Shown here: piece after piece, positions 18,567-29,530 of the stretch | Position numbering within the stretch: position 1 is the first letter of the stretch | Layout: the number at the start of each line of letters is the position of its first letter | Assembly: GCA_009602735.1 (NCBI GenBank) | Contig: WELA01002449.1 | Location: 224,153-255,869 of the forward strand | From: Mesotaenium endlicherianum | Lineage: Eukaryota; Streptophyta; Zygnematophyceae; Zygnematales; Mesotaeniaceae | Reading direction: 5' to 3' | DNA: 31,717 nt | Notes under the pieces: generated by a model | What the model saw: only the letters and a program-made list of their open reading frames with translations | Database searches by the model: none | Told to the model about the DNA's origin: nothing | Made by a program: the position numbers and the translations under genes

Positions 18567-19033
18567 ACTCTGTGGAGCCTGAGCAGGTAGCTAGGAAGTG
18601 GTGGCATCGCCTGTATTGGGGCTTGTTTGATGGTTCCATTGCTAATGCGTACATATTGTATAAGCTGGCCCACCCTGGTGCTGACAGATACTTGTTCATG
18701 TTGCAACTAGTGAGGGAGATGTCGGAGTGGGTACATCCTCGCGACACGCAGACCAGGTCAAGTACAGCAGGAGCTGCTGGAGAGCAGAGGTGGATTGGGA
18801 GGCACTTTTCTGACAAGGTGAAGAAAGGAGAAAGGGCAAGCTGTGTGGTGTGTAGTGCTAAGTACTTTGACTTAGGAGCTGCAGCAAGGAAGAAGAGGTA
18901 CCAGTTTATGTGTATACCTTGTAACGTTGCCTTACATCCCACTCCTTGCTTTCAAAAATTTCACACTACCAGAAACATAGAGCATCTAGATTGTGGTAGG
19001 AAGAGGTTGCCCACTGGTGCCCCTAAGCAGTAG
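18567..19033 (+). pseudogene. piggyBac transposase, 3' part with cysteine-rich domain
   Basis: The continuation of the gene cut at 2268, in the same frame once the insertion is removed. It contains the family's ARKWWHRLYWGLFDGSIANA stretch, then AYILYKL. About 70 residues on is a C-terminal zinc-ribbon-like domain: CVVC, CIPC, then HPTPCFQKFH. In piggyBac transposases this domain binds the transposon ends. The stop is at 19031-19033. This part has no internal stop or frameshift, unlike the 5' part. Confidence 0.88.
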
Positions 19034-19704
19034 CATAGATGAAAGGTGCATAACTCTAGGTCGATTTTGTTTTTTGCTCACATCATCTGCCATAGACAAT
19101 ATTTTCCGACGCGTCAGCCATGGAGCCATATATGACAAGAGTTATAATTTCTGCTTTATATATTTTTGGTGCTTTCATGTTTCAGAGTGCCTGTGTAGGG
19201 TATACTAAGCATGCCTGAACTTGTTTCTATGATTTCCATTACAAAAGTTATGCACCAAACAATAAATCTGCATGATGCACTTCTTAGTTTCCCCATGAGA
19301 CTAATGACCAAAAAACTTGGAATCAATATGGGTCCCAAACTTTGGGTTGGTGTAGCAGCTAGGGTACTGAATGAATCGTATATCTGTAAAGTGCATTGTC
19401 CTCCTTGCATCAGGATGTATACTGGAAAACATCAGAATCTAAAAATTAGTTGTACTTTTTTGAATATTATGCTGAGAAGAAATGTACTTGTGGGACCTCA
19501 CACGTGTGTTCCCCTTGTAGTACAAAAAAAGCAGCCAAAACAATCCCGAAAAAATCGGAAGAAGTACATTGCCAGATTGCTTACCCAAAGTAGATTCAGT
19601 ACATGTATGGCTTTATGTACCACATAAGCACTAATTTTAGTATGAGCATTCAAAGATAGGCTGTTGTAGTGTTCGTTTTGGTCCTAAAGGCAGTAAATAT
19701 AATA
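19034..19704 (+). other. 3' non-coding end of the piggyBac element
   Basis: A/T-rich sequence between the transposase stop and the right TTAA. A 138-codon frame at 19211-19627 has no recognisable domain and I do not support it as a gene. Confidence 0.5.
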
Positions 19705-19708
19705 TTAA

Positions 19709-20062
19709 AAACCAATTTGCTTGCCCCCTGCAATTTGCGTGTTCCAAAAAAATGCATTTTACGTGCCCCATAAAAAGTGTGTGCTGTGTGCCCCCCTTGA
19801 TCATCGCATCTTGTGTGCCCCGGTGGACACCGTTTTGGTGCGGCCCCAAAAATAGCATTTTGCGAGCCCTTGGTATAAGCATTTTGCGTGCATAATGAAA
19901 TTGCATTTTGCTGCATCATCAAATTGGTGTTATGCGTGGCCCCTTCAACATTAATTTTTGTGTCCCAATGGAAGTATTTTGCGTGCCGCCTTAAACAATG
20001 CAATATGCGTGCTTGCATGCTCCCCAAAAAAGACTTTATGTGCCCCCTACAAATTAACTTGT
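19709..20062 (+). repeat. Degenerate minisatellite, right block
   Basis: About ten imperfect units of roughly 30-45 bp with consensus near GCATTTTGCGTGCCCC, often followed by an A-rich run. Examples lie at about 19712, 19732, 19750, 19776, 19812, 19858, 19880, 19978 and 20035. The units are too diverged for recent expansion. Same motif and orientation as 28-83. Confidence 0.65.
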
Positions 20063-21234
20063 GCCGTTCAAGGGCTCAAACGAGGTCTTTTGCCTGTTCC
20101 ATACAAATTGGAAAACGTACCCTTGTGGAGTGTGGACAAAGAGTGTATACATAGAGACCATTTTGTTTTGTGAATCAAAGCTAGTCAAAAAATAGGGTAC
20201 CTTACATAAAAGTATAATAAGATCTAGCTCCCTCATTCCCAATAGTGTTACATTAATTTATTTCTAAATGTTCATATATTAATGTTTTGAACATTAAATG
20301 CCATTATGATTAGGCGACCTCTGTTGAAGTAGGAGATTACATTGTCCTATACTTGACAACAAGTATTGAAAAATAAATCATGTTTGTTGCTGATTGATTC
20401 TAACCGTTGGCTGTTGACATCGTGTTTGATCTTAGGAGGCATCTCACTGACACAAGATGCTAGTAAGTGTTTATTGCCTAACTTTGTTTATTTTACAATA
20501 AGGAAGTTTGACAATTTTGCTTCTTGTCCATTTGTTGTTCGTATTGTAAACCAAAAAGTCAACCACATTAATGCTTGTGTCCTGTTTCATGGAGGCAGAC
20601 TCGAAGACACTAGAAATACCTTGTGCACAAAGAACTATTGTTTGATGTTTGCATGAAATTAGTCATTCCAAAAGTCCACCATCTATTTGTCACTCATATC
20701 GGTCTTTTCTCTTATATTCCGTAAACAAGTTGTAGGGATATATGGAGAAACAGACCACTTGGCAACGAGTCCACCGATCATTGCAAAACGCAGGATTCCC
20801 ACTGGTCACATCCAAAAGCCAGCCATGCAGTGCAAGTGTGGAACGGCCTGGTTGCATCGCACCTCTCACGTGCAGCACAGGTGACAACATTACTTGTGTC
20901 ACACCATAGATGAAAAAACATGGAGAAGGTCCTCCTAGCAGTAGCCACACATGCTGCACCTGCTCACGGGTGCTGGATGGGCAACACAGAGAGGAGCCAT
21001 CGACGGTAAGTGTGTGAGCGAAGATCAACACGTGCCTTGCAAGATTCCGGTGCCAAGCTGTTGTAGGAGGTGTTGCAAGAGGAGGGTATCCTCTGTTGGC
21101 CAACACAACAAATTTCACTAACTCCAAAGTTTGCGTGCGTCATGGTATCTTGCAAAAAAATTGGCACAATTTTCATTTGGGAATTAGTGAAAGACACTGA
21201 GAGGAACTACAAGGAGATGCTATTGTTACCACAT
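20063..21234 (+). other. Unassigned sequence
   Basis: No supported gene, RNA or mobile element. Short open frames on both strands (for example 20366-20656 plus and 20690-21127 minus) have no recognisable domains or repeats. It may be intergenic host DNA or a strongly decayed element. Confidence 0.5.
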
Positions 21235-21580
21235 ACTCATTTTCATGATGGGAGAAGATCAAAGCAAGGACGTTATCTTGCAGACGATTGAACAACAAAG
21301 GAATACAAGTGCAAAACATTGGATTGTTGGGCAGCCAAATCTAGCACAAAGTCAACATTAAAGTATGATCTTGCAAGAGCCAAAGAGCTGAAGACCATTT
21401 TTGACACACTCACTTTCACGGTGGGAGAAGGTCAAGGCGAGGCCGTTATCTTGCAAGCAGTTGGAACAACAAAAGAATACGAGTACGGCAAACCATTGGA
21501 TTGTTGGCCAACTAAATCCAGCACACAGTCACTATTTAAGTATGACTTTGCAAGAGCCAAAAAGCTGAAGAACTCTATAG
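21235..21580 (+). repeat. Two-unit tandem duplication (173 bp each)
   Basis: Units 21235-21407 and 21408-21580 are about 80% alike. Shared blocks include GTTATCTTGCA, CATTGGATTGTTGG and GCAAGAGCCAAA. The second half of unit 1 and all of unit 2 are open in one frame (21319-21609) and give the repeated peptide LDCW..KSST.S..KYD.ARAK.LK. It may be a relic of a repetitive coding exon; no family was recognised. Confidence 0.6.
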
Positions 21581-21629
21581 AAATTCAAGCCTTGCAATTT
21601 AACCTCTAGTGCAAAAACTCAACAATAGC

Positions 21630-22349
21630 TGTAATGAATCAGTATATTGGTTGATATAATATTCATTTAAATATAACAGTTAAATAAGTTCAGCCTGCTG
21701 AACTCTAGTTAATAATCAGTCTGCTGGACTTTATATTTAATATCAGTTTAATGACTCAGGCGAAAGCAGCAGGCTGAAGTCAGCTTAAGTCAGCTTGCTG
21801 ACACATTCTTTGACAGCCAGCTGACTTCCGTACTCGGTAGCAGCGAACTGCCTCGATATGCATCTAAGTGTGGTATGCTAGATGAATGGCCAGATGACAT
21901 CCCTATGATGGATGGCGATTCGGGATGATGGGAGATGGCGGTGGATTTGGTTAACCGAGGTCCTACCAACGTGGTTAACTCTCGGGTAGGGGTTTCCATC
22001 GCACTGGCCGTTGAACAGTAAACTCATTCCATGTACATATGCTAGGCATTGCTCTCAAGTTCGGCAATCGGAAACAAGGCCAACTCTCTTGTACAGCTTA
22101 CTGAGAGAGATCTGAATCCAAGGCGAGAAGCCATTGATACGCACCGTCTTCTAACCTTGCTTATGTATGAGTTTACTTAGTGCATTATTGATGCTAGTTT
22201 ACTCGCATTTGATTTACGAGTGTTGTTCACTGCTAGTGTGTTGTCCTTTTGCCGTTTAATCAATTAACGGAAAATCCATAAAGATTACTTGCTGATAGAA
22301 AGATCTTTATTAATTGTTAATTGCCTATTTGGTAAGTCGATTCATTTTA
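21630..22349 (+). repeat. 5' LTR of retrotransposon C
   Basis: 720 bp, starting TGTAATGAATC and matching the reverse complement of the B and D LTRs. The terminal CA has become TA (C to T at 22348). The palindromic CAGC/GCTG array is at 21683-21830. Confidence 0.93.
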
Positions 22350-22350
22350 G

Positions 22351-22366
22351 TGGTATCCGAGCAGTT
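22351..22366 (+). other. Primer binding site of retrotransposon C
   Basis: TGGTATCCGAGCAGTT, one base after the LTR; the initiator Met tRNA type as in B. Confidence 0.75.
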
Positions 22367-22383
22367 ATCACAGTCTTCTTTGT

Positions 22384-23862
22384 ATGGTAAGGACAAGGTC
22401 TCAAACTAGCAACTCCCAAGACATGGAAAACCAGGATAACGAGAATGTCAAAAACCAGGCGGAAAGCCATGTAGCGGGAACCCGTACCTATTCTGAAGCA
22501 GTGGCAGATACTGCAGCTAGAGAGGCTGCAGATGAGGCAGCTGCTATTGTCGCAGTTGCAACACAGCAAGCTGAGGAAAAGAGAGCCAGATTAGAAGCTG
22601 AACAATTAGCAAAGGCCGCTGAAGATACATAAAGGAGGGAAGGACAGCCAGCTGACGAGCGCACTGTTGAAGAACTTATGGCAGCAAGGGCCAATGTTCT
22701 GAACCCACCTCCTGCTGTACAACTCAATGTACCCCTAGGTCAAATACGTGACCGGCTGAATGCGGCAGGAATTGCTGCTGCAGGAGCAAGAGGGATTGTT
22801 GAGGACACTACTCAGCGAGTAGATGCCAATGCTGCTGCTGCATTTGCTAATCTACCACCCCAAAATGTAGACTTGGGAGCATTGTTCGTTCAGATGCAGT
22901 CGCAAATGGCGACCATGTATCAGTCCCAGCAGGAGGACAAAAGAATCATAATGTCCCTACTCCGGGACAGAGACCAACTGGGGTCTCACACCACTAGTGG
23001 TGGTGGCCGAGGGCCTAGTAAGCCCAAGCCGAAACCTCCCCAGGACTATGATCCTGAGGGAAACAGAAAATATTACCTGATCAAGTTTCTCGCGGATGTT
23101 GAGCAGTGGCTGGAGAACTACCCAGAACTGCAAGATTACGAGAAGGTCAGGCACACCGGTGCGCTACTGAAAGGCAGTGCCGCAGACTGGTGGCTTTACT
23201 GGAAGGAAGAGCGTAAGGCTCGGCAACTCGGTGACCCTACGTGGGTAGAGTTTGTCGAGAAGTTGCATGAGAAGTTTGATGTCATCAACCAGCAGGAGAA
23301 AGCTATCTATGCGATGATCTCCCTGACACTGAAGCAGACCACTTCAGTTGCTGAGTTTGCTCAAAAGTTCCAAGAGAACATGATGAAGCAGCCTGATTTG
23401 CCAGAACGGTATAGGATAGCATACTTCAGGTATGGCTTGAAATCCGAGGTCTCTGGTCATTTTGCTGAGAAAAAGTATGAGAAACTGGCTGACTTGATCC
23501 AGGATGCTGACGCCTGGGATCAGCAGCAGTTCAATCACAAGCGCCAGAGTAACGCTTTGGTGTCTAAGATTGTCAAAAAGCCCCACGGTTCCTACAATGC
23601 AGTTGAAGGAGACCAGGCTGAGGATAATCAGGGTGATGAATATGAGTATGAGTACAATGCTATTCAGTCTAGAGGTAGAGGTGGTCCCTCTCGAGGTGGC
23701 TATGGAAGGGGTGGTGGTAGGACTAAGCCGAGACCAGCCTCAGCAAAATCTACTTGCTACCATTGTCAGCAGAAAGGCCACTACAGAGAACAGTGTCCGG
23801 TCAAGCACCTGCCTAAGGTCGAGAGAAAAGACCAGCCTTTAAAAGACAGCAACAGTCAGTAA
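22384..23862 (+). pseudogene. gag: Gag of retrotransposon C, one in-frame stop
   Basis: Same length and nearly the same protein as gag of B, with the capsid-like region, RG-rich segment and zinc knuckle ([14 protein letters not shown]). An in-frame TAA at 22630-22632 replaces a Gln codon, after two base changes relative to B. Downstream of it the last 394 codons are open and differ from B at essentially one residue. Confidence 0.92.
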
Positions 23863-23879
23863 TCCAGTCTACTGACTGT
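23838..23879 (+). promoter_or_regulatory. Candidate -1 ribosomal frameshift signal, gag-pol of retrotransposon C
   Basis: Slippery T TTA AAA at 23838-23844 in the gag register, 7-nt spacer, then a 10-bp hairpin (23852-23861 with 23870-23879, 8-nt loop). Identical to that of B. The gag stop is inside the hairpin and pol is in the -1 frame. Confidence 0.75.
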
Positions 23880-23930
23880 GAGGATGCTAGAGATAGTGAG
23901 TCGTCACTAGCTGCCCTCGTAGCAGGTATT

Positions 23931-26900
23931 ATGGGTCCTGCTGAACTGGATTCACTATGCATGCCTGACAACCAGATAAAGGAGACCATCAGCAATATAG
24001 ACGTCCAGAGAGTGCACACTCTGGATGCTCTTGTTCCACCTGATGTCCAACATTTCTTTGCTACGTCAGGAGAACAATGCGAAAGTCAGGAAAAGACAGT
24101 CCCCCCTATCCTACTGCATTGCATGATTGCAGGTAGGAAGGTGAGGGCATTTGTTGACGGAGGGGCGTCACATACTTTTATCCACAAGGACTTAGTTAAG
24201 CGGCTAAGGCTGCCTACTGTCACCCAAGGGAATAGAAAAATATTCCTTGGAGATGCCTCAAGTATCCCGGGAGGAGTTATAACCAAGCCTATTGAGGTCC
24301 AGTTAGGTTCTGGCATTGCAGTTCTAACTGAAACGCTTACATTTGAGGTACTCAACACTGGCTTTTATGATCTCGTGCTAGGCAGGTCCTGGCTTAATAG
24401 ACATCAAGCTGAAGTGTGTTGGAGCAGAGGTACAGTTAAAGTGAGAGGAGCCAGTGATGGGCAGACTGACTTGGCACCCACCAGTGCTCTTCCTCTTGTC
24501 CTGTGTGGATGGCAAATGAAGGAAAAGAAGAGGCTTCCAGAAGGATGCAAGTTGCTGAATGCAATGGAGTTCGTCAAAAGCTGGAACCAGAAGGAAGACA
24601 GAATGTTCTGTCTGCTGCTAAGAGAGGTACCTCCTCAACCTGAAGAAGTGGTGGAGAAAAAGGTAAGCCCTCCGGAGCACCCTACTGTTGCAAAAATCGT
24701 TGCTCAGTACACGGATGTATTTAATATGCCTCCAGGACTACTCCGTAAGAGGGAAGTAGATCATAGGATTGATGTATTACCGGGTAGTCAGCCACCTTGG
24801 CAACGCACTTATGGCTTGTCTTATGTGGAGAGCGAGGAGTTGAAAACACAGATTGCAGAGCTTGAGGAAAATGGTTATATTTCCCCCAGTAAATCACCTT
24901 ACGGCGCACCCATCCTATTTGTTAAGAAAAAGGATAGCAGTATGCGGATGTGTGTGGATTACAGAGCCCTGAACAGAATTACGGTAAAGAACAAGTATGC
25001 TTTACCCAAAATCGAGGACTTGCTTGATACCCTGTCTGGTGCTAAGGTGTTCAGTAAGATAGATCTCAGAAGTGGTTATCATCAAATCAGAATTGCTGAA
25101 GGGGATGAACACAAGACTGCCTTCCGCACACGTTATGGACACTATGAGTTCAACGTGATGCCATTTGGACTGACTAATGCTCCCGCAACCTTTATGGGTG
25201 CTATAAATGACATTTTCAGGCCGTATTTGGATAAATTTGTGCAAGTTTTCCTGGATGATATTTTAAATTTGTCTAAAGATGAGACTCAGCACGCTGAACA
25301 CTTAAAGACAGTCATGGACATTCTGAGAAAAAATCACTTATATGCTAAAATGAGCAAGTGTGATTTCTTTAAGGAAAGTATTGAATTCTTAGGCCACGTT
25401 GTCAGTAAAGAGGGCATCAGTGTGGATCCTAAGAAAGTCCAGACCATAAGGGACTGGCCAGTACCACAGTCTGTCTCTGAAGTTAGATCCTTCCTTGGGT
25501 TAGCTAACTACTATAGGAGATTCATTGAGAATTATTCCACAAAGGCCAGTAAACTGACTGACCTTACTAAGAAAGACATCGGGTATGTGTGGGGGGAAGA
25601 GCAGCAGGCTGCCTTCCAGACCCTTAAAGATGCCCTTTGTTCTGCCCCAGTGCTAGCCGTGTATGACCCCAGCAAACCGGTGCAGGTGGTTACTGATGCC
25701 TCTGATTTTGCCATGGGTGCTATTTTGTTGCAGCCTGCTGACAAAACCACAAAGGATGGTAAGGTACGGCAGGAGTGGCATCCTGTGTTGTATGAGTCTA
25801 TGAAATTTAATCCAGCGGAGATTAATTACTCAGTGCATGATAAAGAGTTGCTAGCTATCATTCATGTGCTCAAACAGTGGAGAGCATACTTACATGGTAA
25901 AGCCTTTAAGGTGATTATAGATCATCTAGCTCTGACCTACTTTCAGAAGAAGTCCAAGCTGTCGAGGAGGGAGAACCGCTGGAGCCAGATGCTGGAGCAG
26001 TTCCAAGTCCAGATCGACTACAAACCAGGGAAGTTGAATCCTGCTGATGCACTCTCTAGAAGACCTGACTTGCAAGAAAGGAACTTTAGTCAGCATACTG
26101 TAGATAAAGTCCTGTGTGCACTCACTTCACTAAAGGTGAAAAAGTCCTTCCTTGAACAACTTAGGAAAGCCTACCTTTCTGACCCAACATTTGAGCCCAG
26201 CCCCACTACTGGAGTGTGTCGTGCTACTGCACTCGGGTATAAGCTCAAGGGAGGGGTCTGGGTGACTGAAACCACTTCAGGCAGGCTGAAGCTGGTCGTT
26301 CCTAATAATTTAGAAATAAGGTCTCTCTTACTGAGTCAAGCTCATGACAGTCTCCTGGGTGGACATTTGGGGCAGGCCAAAACTGTTGGCAAACTGGCAA
26401 AACATTATCATTGGGAGGGGTTACCCCGGGAGGTCTTGAAATATGTCAAGTCCTGTGACCAGTGTCAGAGAAATAAGGCTCGGCACACACCACCCGGAGG
26501 TCTCTTGCAACCGCTACCCATCCCAGCGGGACGCTGGGAAACTATATCCATGGACTGGGTGGTCACACTGCCACGAACGGCTAACGGGCATGATTCGATA
26601 TTGGTAGTCGTGGATAAACTGACAAAAATGGTAATTTTCATTCCCACAACTGCCAAAGTAACTGCACTCGAAACAGCGAGACAGTTCTACAACCATGTAG
26701 TATGCAACATGGACTACCCTCTAATATCATCTCAGACAGAGACTCAAAATTTACCTCCAAGTTCTGGAGAGCTTTAATGGGGTTAATGGGAGTCAAACAG
26801 TTGCTCAGCACAGCAAAGCACCCTCAGACTGATGGGCAGACTGAAAGAACTAACCGAGTTCTGCAGGAGGTGCTGAGAGCATATATTAACCAAAAACAAG

Positions 26901-27638
26901 ATAATTGTTGCCTCAAATTCAATTTGCGGTCAACAGTGCGGTGCACGCGTCAACGGGCAAGACTCCTTTTGAACTCAGCCTGGGTAGAGTCCCTAAGTCT
27001 CCTCTAGATCTACTGGAGGAGTCTTTAACTGACCCTGAAGGGATTGACAATCCGGTCTCCCTCGAGTTAACTCAGGAGTTTGCTGACACCCTGTCAAAAG
27101 TCCAACAAAACTTGCACAAAGCCCAAGAAAACCAACAAAAATACGCTAATCAACACCGTCGGGAGCTGACATTTTCTAAGGGCGATTTAGTCAAACTGCA
27201 TTCTCAGCACCTGTACCTCCCTGGTGTGGTCAAGAAAAAGCTTGGCCCTGTCTGGGTCGGTCCATATTCGGTAGTGCGTCGTGTCGGTCAGAATGTTTAC
27301 AAACTGAACATGTCAGCGGACTATAAGGGTCACCCGGTCTTTAATGTCTCCTTCCTGGAACCATACATCAAAGGTGATACACTGTTCACAGGTCGGTTAC
27401 CTGTCCAACCGAGACCGGTCCCCGTTGTCCGGGACGGCGACCCTGAAGAATATGAGGTCGATGAGATTTTTTAGACGCTCGCTCGGTCCGTCGATCGTCT
27501 AAATATGTCATGAAGTACCTCATCCGATGGAAGGGTTACGATGCCTCTGGGGACACTTGGGGGTTTAAAGACCAGCTGACCAATGCCAAAGGGGCGTTGA
27601 AACGGTTCCACCTTCGGGCGGCTGGGGCACCGCCCTAA
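23931..27638 (+). pseudogene. pol: Pol of retrotransposon C, three frame breaks
   Basis: Same domain order as in B, from the ATG at 23931. Protease (DGGAS), RT (VFLDDIL) and RNase H are open. Compared with B there is a one-base loss near 26704, in the integrase just before its second catalytic Asp. A 10-bp loss follows near 26909, and two extra T near 27470 put a stop (27472-27474) before the chromodomain. The chromodomain remains readable in another frame up to the stop at 27636-27638. Substitutions concentrate toward the 3' end. Confidence 0.93.
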
Positions 27639-27688
27639 CTGTCCCTTCAGTAGACATGGGAAGGTGACAGGAGGTCCTGTCTCCATAT

Positions 27689-27761
27689 AAGTTGGAGGGG
27701 GATGTGACAGTTAGTGACAGTTGTGACAGGCAGCCCACCTTTATAATTAAGTTGGAGGAAG
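27689..27761 (+). other. Two polypurine-tract-like motifs between pol and ORF3 (C)
   Basis: AAGTTGGAGGGGG (27689-27701) and TTAAGTTGGAGGAAG (27747-27761). Both resemble the tract that precedes the 3' LTR of B. B and C align up to the first one and not beyond. Confidence 0.6.
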
Positions 27762-27864
27762 TGGTATTCTGTTGCGGGATCAGCCGGAAAATCTCTGATA
27801 ACCATATTACACACTCAACCTGCGCTCACACTCACTTTCTCTCCCTTATATTCACTCACACCAG

Positions 27865-27972
27865 GTATTTCACACTAGGAACTCTCTCGATCGCGTTCCT
27901 CTTCATCAAGAGCATTCAGTAGCGGCAAAATATCATGACTTCACTAACTGCATTGTGTTTATGATTGAGCAG
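27865..27972 (+). other. Candidate intron before ORF3 of retrotransposon C
   Basis: Donor CCAG|GTATTT (27865), branch-like CACTAAC about 30 nt before the end, acceptor TTGAGCAG|G (27972), then the ORF3 ATG one base further on. The interval is 108 nt, the same as the longer version in B, although the sequences no longer align. Confidence 0.45.
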
Positions 27973-27973
27973 G

Positions 27974-28696
27974 ATGACTCAAAAGTCGAAACTCAAGAGG
28001 AAGAGAAGGGCGGAAGAGGCACATGCAGAATACTTGCAATTCCGTGGAGACATCGAATCATCCTCCATCTCCGCTCGGGAATCACAACGACTCCAACAAC
28101 AGCGAGAGGCACAGAAGAAGAAGGAGGAGGAGGAACAGGCCAGACTGAGGCAGGAAGAACTGGACAGAAAAGCCACAGAGGAGGCCAAGAAAGCAGAGGA
28201 GGAGAGGCAAGCTGAGGAGAAGCGGAAGCAGCAGGCTGAAGAAGAGCAAAGGAGAATCAGCAGCTACCGCTACACAGTACTGGGCAAGGGCTTTGATCTA
28301 CTGGAGGAGGCCTTCAAGTATGCTCAGAGAAGTCGCAGTGAGTCACAGAAGGACATCCTCCAGAGGGAAGGGGAGACATCCGAAAACTTTGACAAGTATA
28401 TAGAGGTCAGCACGATTACGCCAAGATGGTAGGATTTACGGTCAGAGAGGCCAAGGCAATGGCCCAGGTGAACGAAGCAGGGGCTGTATCAATTCCTGGT
28501 ATCTGGGGGGAAGATAGGGTCATCAGGATGATCCCCATGGACGCGGACAGCTTTAAGGACTCTACATCCCATAACAGGTTCAAGGCCATGTATAATGAGG
28601 TGGAGAGAAGGAGGTGGGAATTCTTGGCCAAGGAAACCAGTCAGCTAGACTTTGCATAGCACTGGTACCCTTGTACTCTTAAAAGGACAGACCCTA
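27974..28696 (+). pseudogene. ORF3 of retrotransposon C, diverged homologue, broken and truncated
   Basis: ATG at 27974. A Glu/Lys/Gln-rich coiled-coil-like segment is followed by SSYRYTVLGKGFDLLEEA, matching the core start in B. A frame break near 28410 removes a few residues, then the core continues (YAKMVGFT, SIPGIWGEDRVIRM, DSFKD, YNEVERRRWEFLAKE). A TAG (28657-28659) interrupts before HWYPC, and D cuts the gene at 28696. About half of the 88 core residues from YAKMVG onward match B, against about 98% in gag-pol. The acidic and SR parts are not present in the window. Confidence 0.85.
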
Positions 28697-29417
28697 TGAA
28701 ATGTATCGACTTACCAAATAGGCGATTAACAATTAATAAAGATCTTTATATCAGCAAGTAATCTTTATGGTACTTTCCGTTAACTGTTTTAACGGCAAAA
28801 GGACAACGCACTAGCAGTGAATAATACTCGTCAGTCAAATGAGAGTAAACTAGCATCAATAATGCAAATCAGTAAACTCATACATAAGCAAGGTTAGAAG
28901 ACAGTGCGTATCAATGGCTTCTCGCCTTGGATTCAGATCTCTCTCAGTAAGCTGTACAAGAGAGTTGGCCTCGTTTCCGAATGCCGAACTCGAGAGCAAT
29001 GCCTAGCATATGTACATGGAATGAGTTTACTGTTCAACGGTCAGTGCGATGGCACCGCCTACCCGGGAGTTAACCACGTTGGTAGGACCTCGGTTAACCA
29101 AATCCACCGCCATCTCCCATCATCCCGAATAGCCATCCATCATAGGGATGTCATCTGGCCATTCATCTAGCATATCGCACTTAGATGCATATCAAGGCAG
29201 TTCGCTGCTACCGAGTACGGAAGTCAGCTGGCTGTCAAAGAATGTGTCAGCAAGCTGACTTAAGTTGACTTCAGCCTGCTGCTTCCGGCTGAGTCATTAA
29301 ACTGATAATTATGTAAAGTCCAGCAGACTGACTATTAACTAAAGTTCAGCAGGCTGAACTTAATTAACTATTATATTTAAATGAATATTATATCCACTAA
29401 TATACTGATTCATTACA
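28697..29417 (-). repeat. 3' LTR of retrotransposon D
   Basis: 721 bp, closest to the left LTR of B and lacking the 26-bp extra unit of the right LTR of B. It is followed by the same polypurine tract (29432-29418 on the minus strand). Confidence 0.93.
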
Positions 29418-29530
29418 ATCCCTCCAACTTAACTTGTTGTCGCCTCGACAACATTAAACTGCAAAAGCTTTAAATAAAGAAACTGACCCTGACCAGCCTC
29501 CCTTACTGACTATCTTTTCAGCCTGTCACC

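Larger units (their letters stand above)
84..19708 (+). mobile_element. piggyBac-type DNA transposon, decayed and split by nested retrotransposons
   Basis: The element is bounded by TTAA at 84-87 and at 19705-19708, the target site used by the piggyBac superfamily. Minisatellite sequence lies directly outside both TTAAs. One array unit (near 19990) itself reads GTGCCGCCTTAAACAATGCA, so the empty site looks like an ordinary array unit. The ends show a weak inverted repeat: CACTAGCTATACTG on the left against TATTATATTTACTG on the right (reverse complement), 9 of 14 matching, with terminal differences mostly C/T. Removing retrotransposon A (2269-18561 plus one target duplication) leaves about 3.3 kb, a normal piggyBac size. 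The transposase remnants lie at 268-2268 and 18567-19033. Family assignment is firm; the exact ends are an inference. Confidence 0.7.
21630..28696 (+). mobile_element. Retrotransposon C: B-family chromovirus with a different ORF3, broken, cut by D
   Basis: Plus-strand element with a 5' LTR at 21630-22349, primer binding site, gag, -1 pol, and an ORF3 interrupted at 28696 by retrotransposon D. Its own 3' LTR must lie beyond the window. Gag and pol are about 98% identical in protein to those of B. ORF3 and its leader are strongly diverged, with the switch at about 27700. Gag has a stop and pol three frame breaks, so C is non-autonomous. The candidate left target site is ATAGC (21625-21629); its partner is outside the window. 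Confidence 0.9.

Noticed and set aside
19211-19627. 138-codon plus-strand frame after the transposase
   Set aside because: No recognisable domain or homologous second copy, and it lies within the non-coding end of a decayed transposon.
84-19708. Domesticated piggyBac transposase (host gene)
   Set aside because: A frameshift, an in-frame TAG and a 16-kb insertion break the gene; it is a dead transposon copy.
19709-20062. CRISPR-like array
   Set aside because: Units are irregular in length and spacing and strongly diverged, and the setting is eukaryotic; it is a decayed minisatellite.
20690-21127. 145-codon minus-strand frame
   Set aside because: No domain, no supporting repeat or context; compatible with chance.
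23852-23885. H-type pseudoknot at the frameshift site (loop ATCC pairing with GGAT at 23882-23885)
   Set aside because: Only 2 nt would have to cross a 10-bp stem, which is sterically implausible. A simple hairpin is kept.
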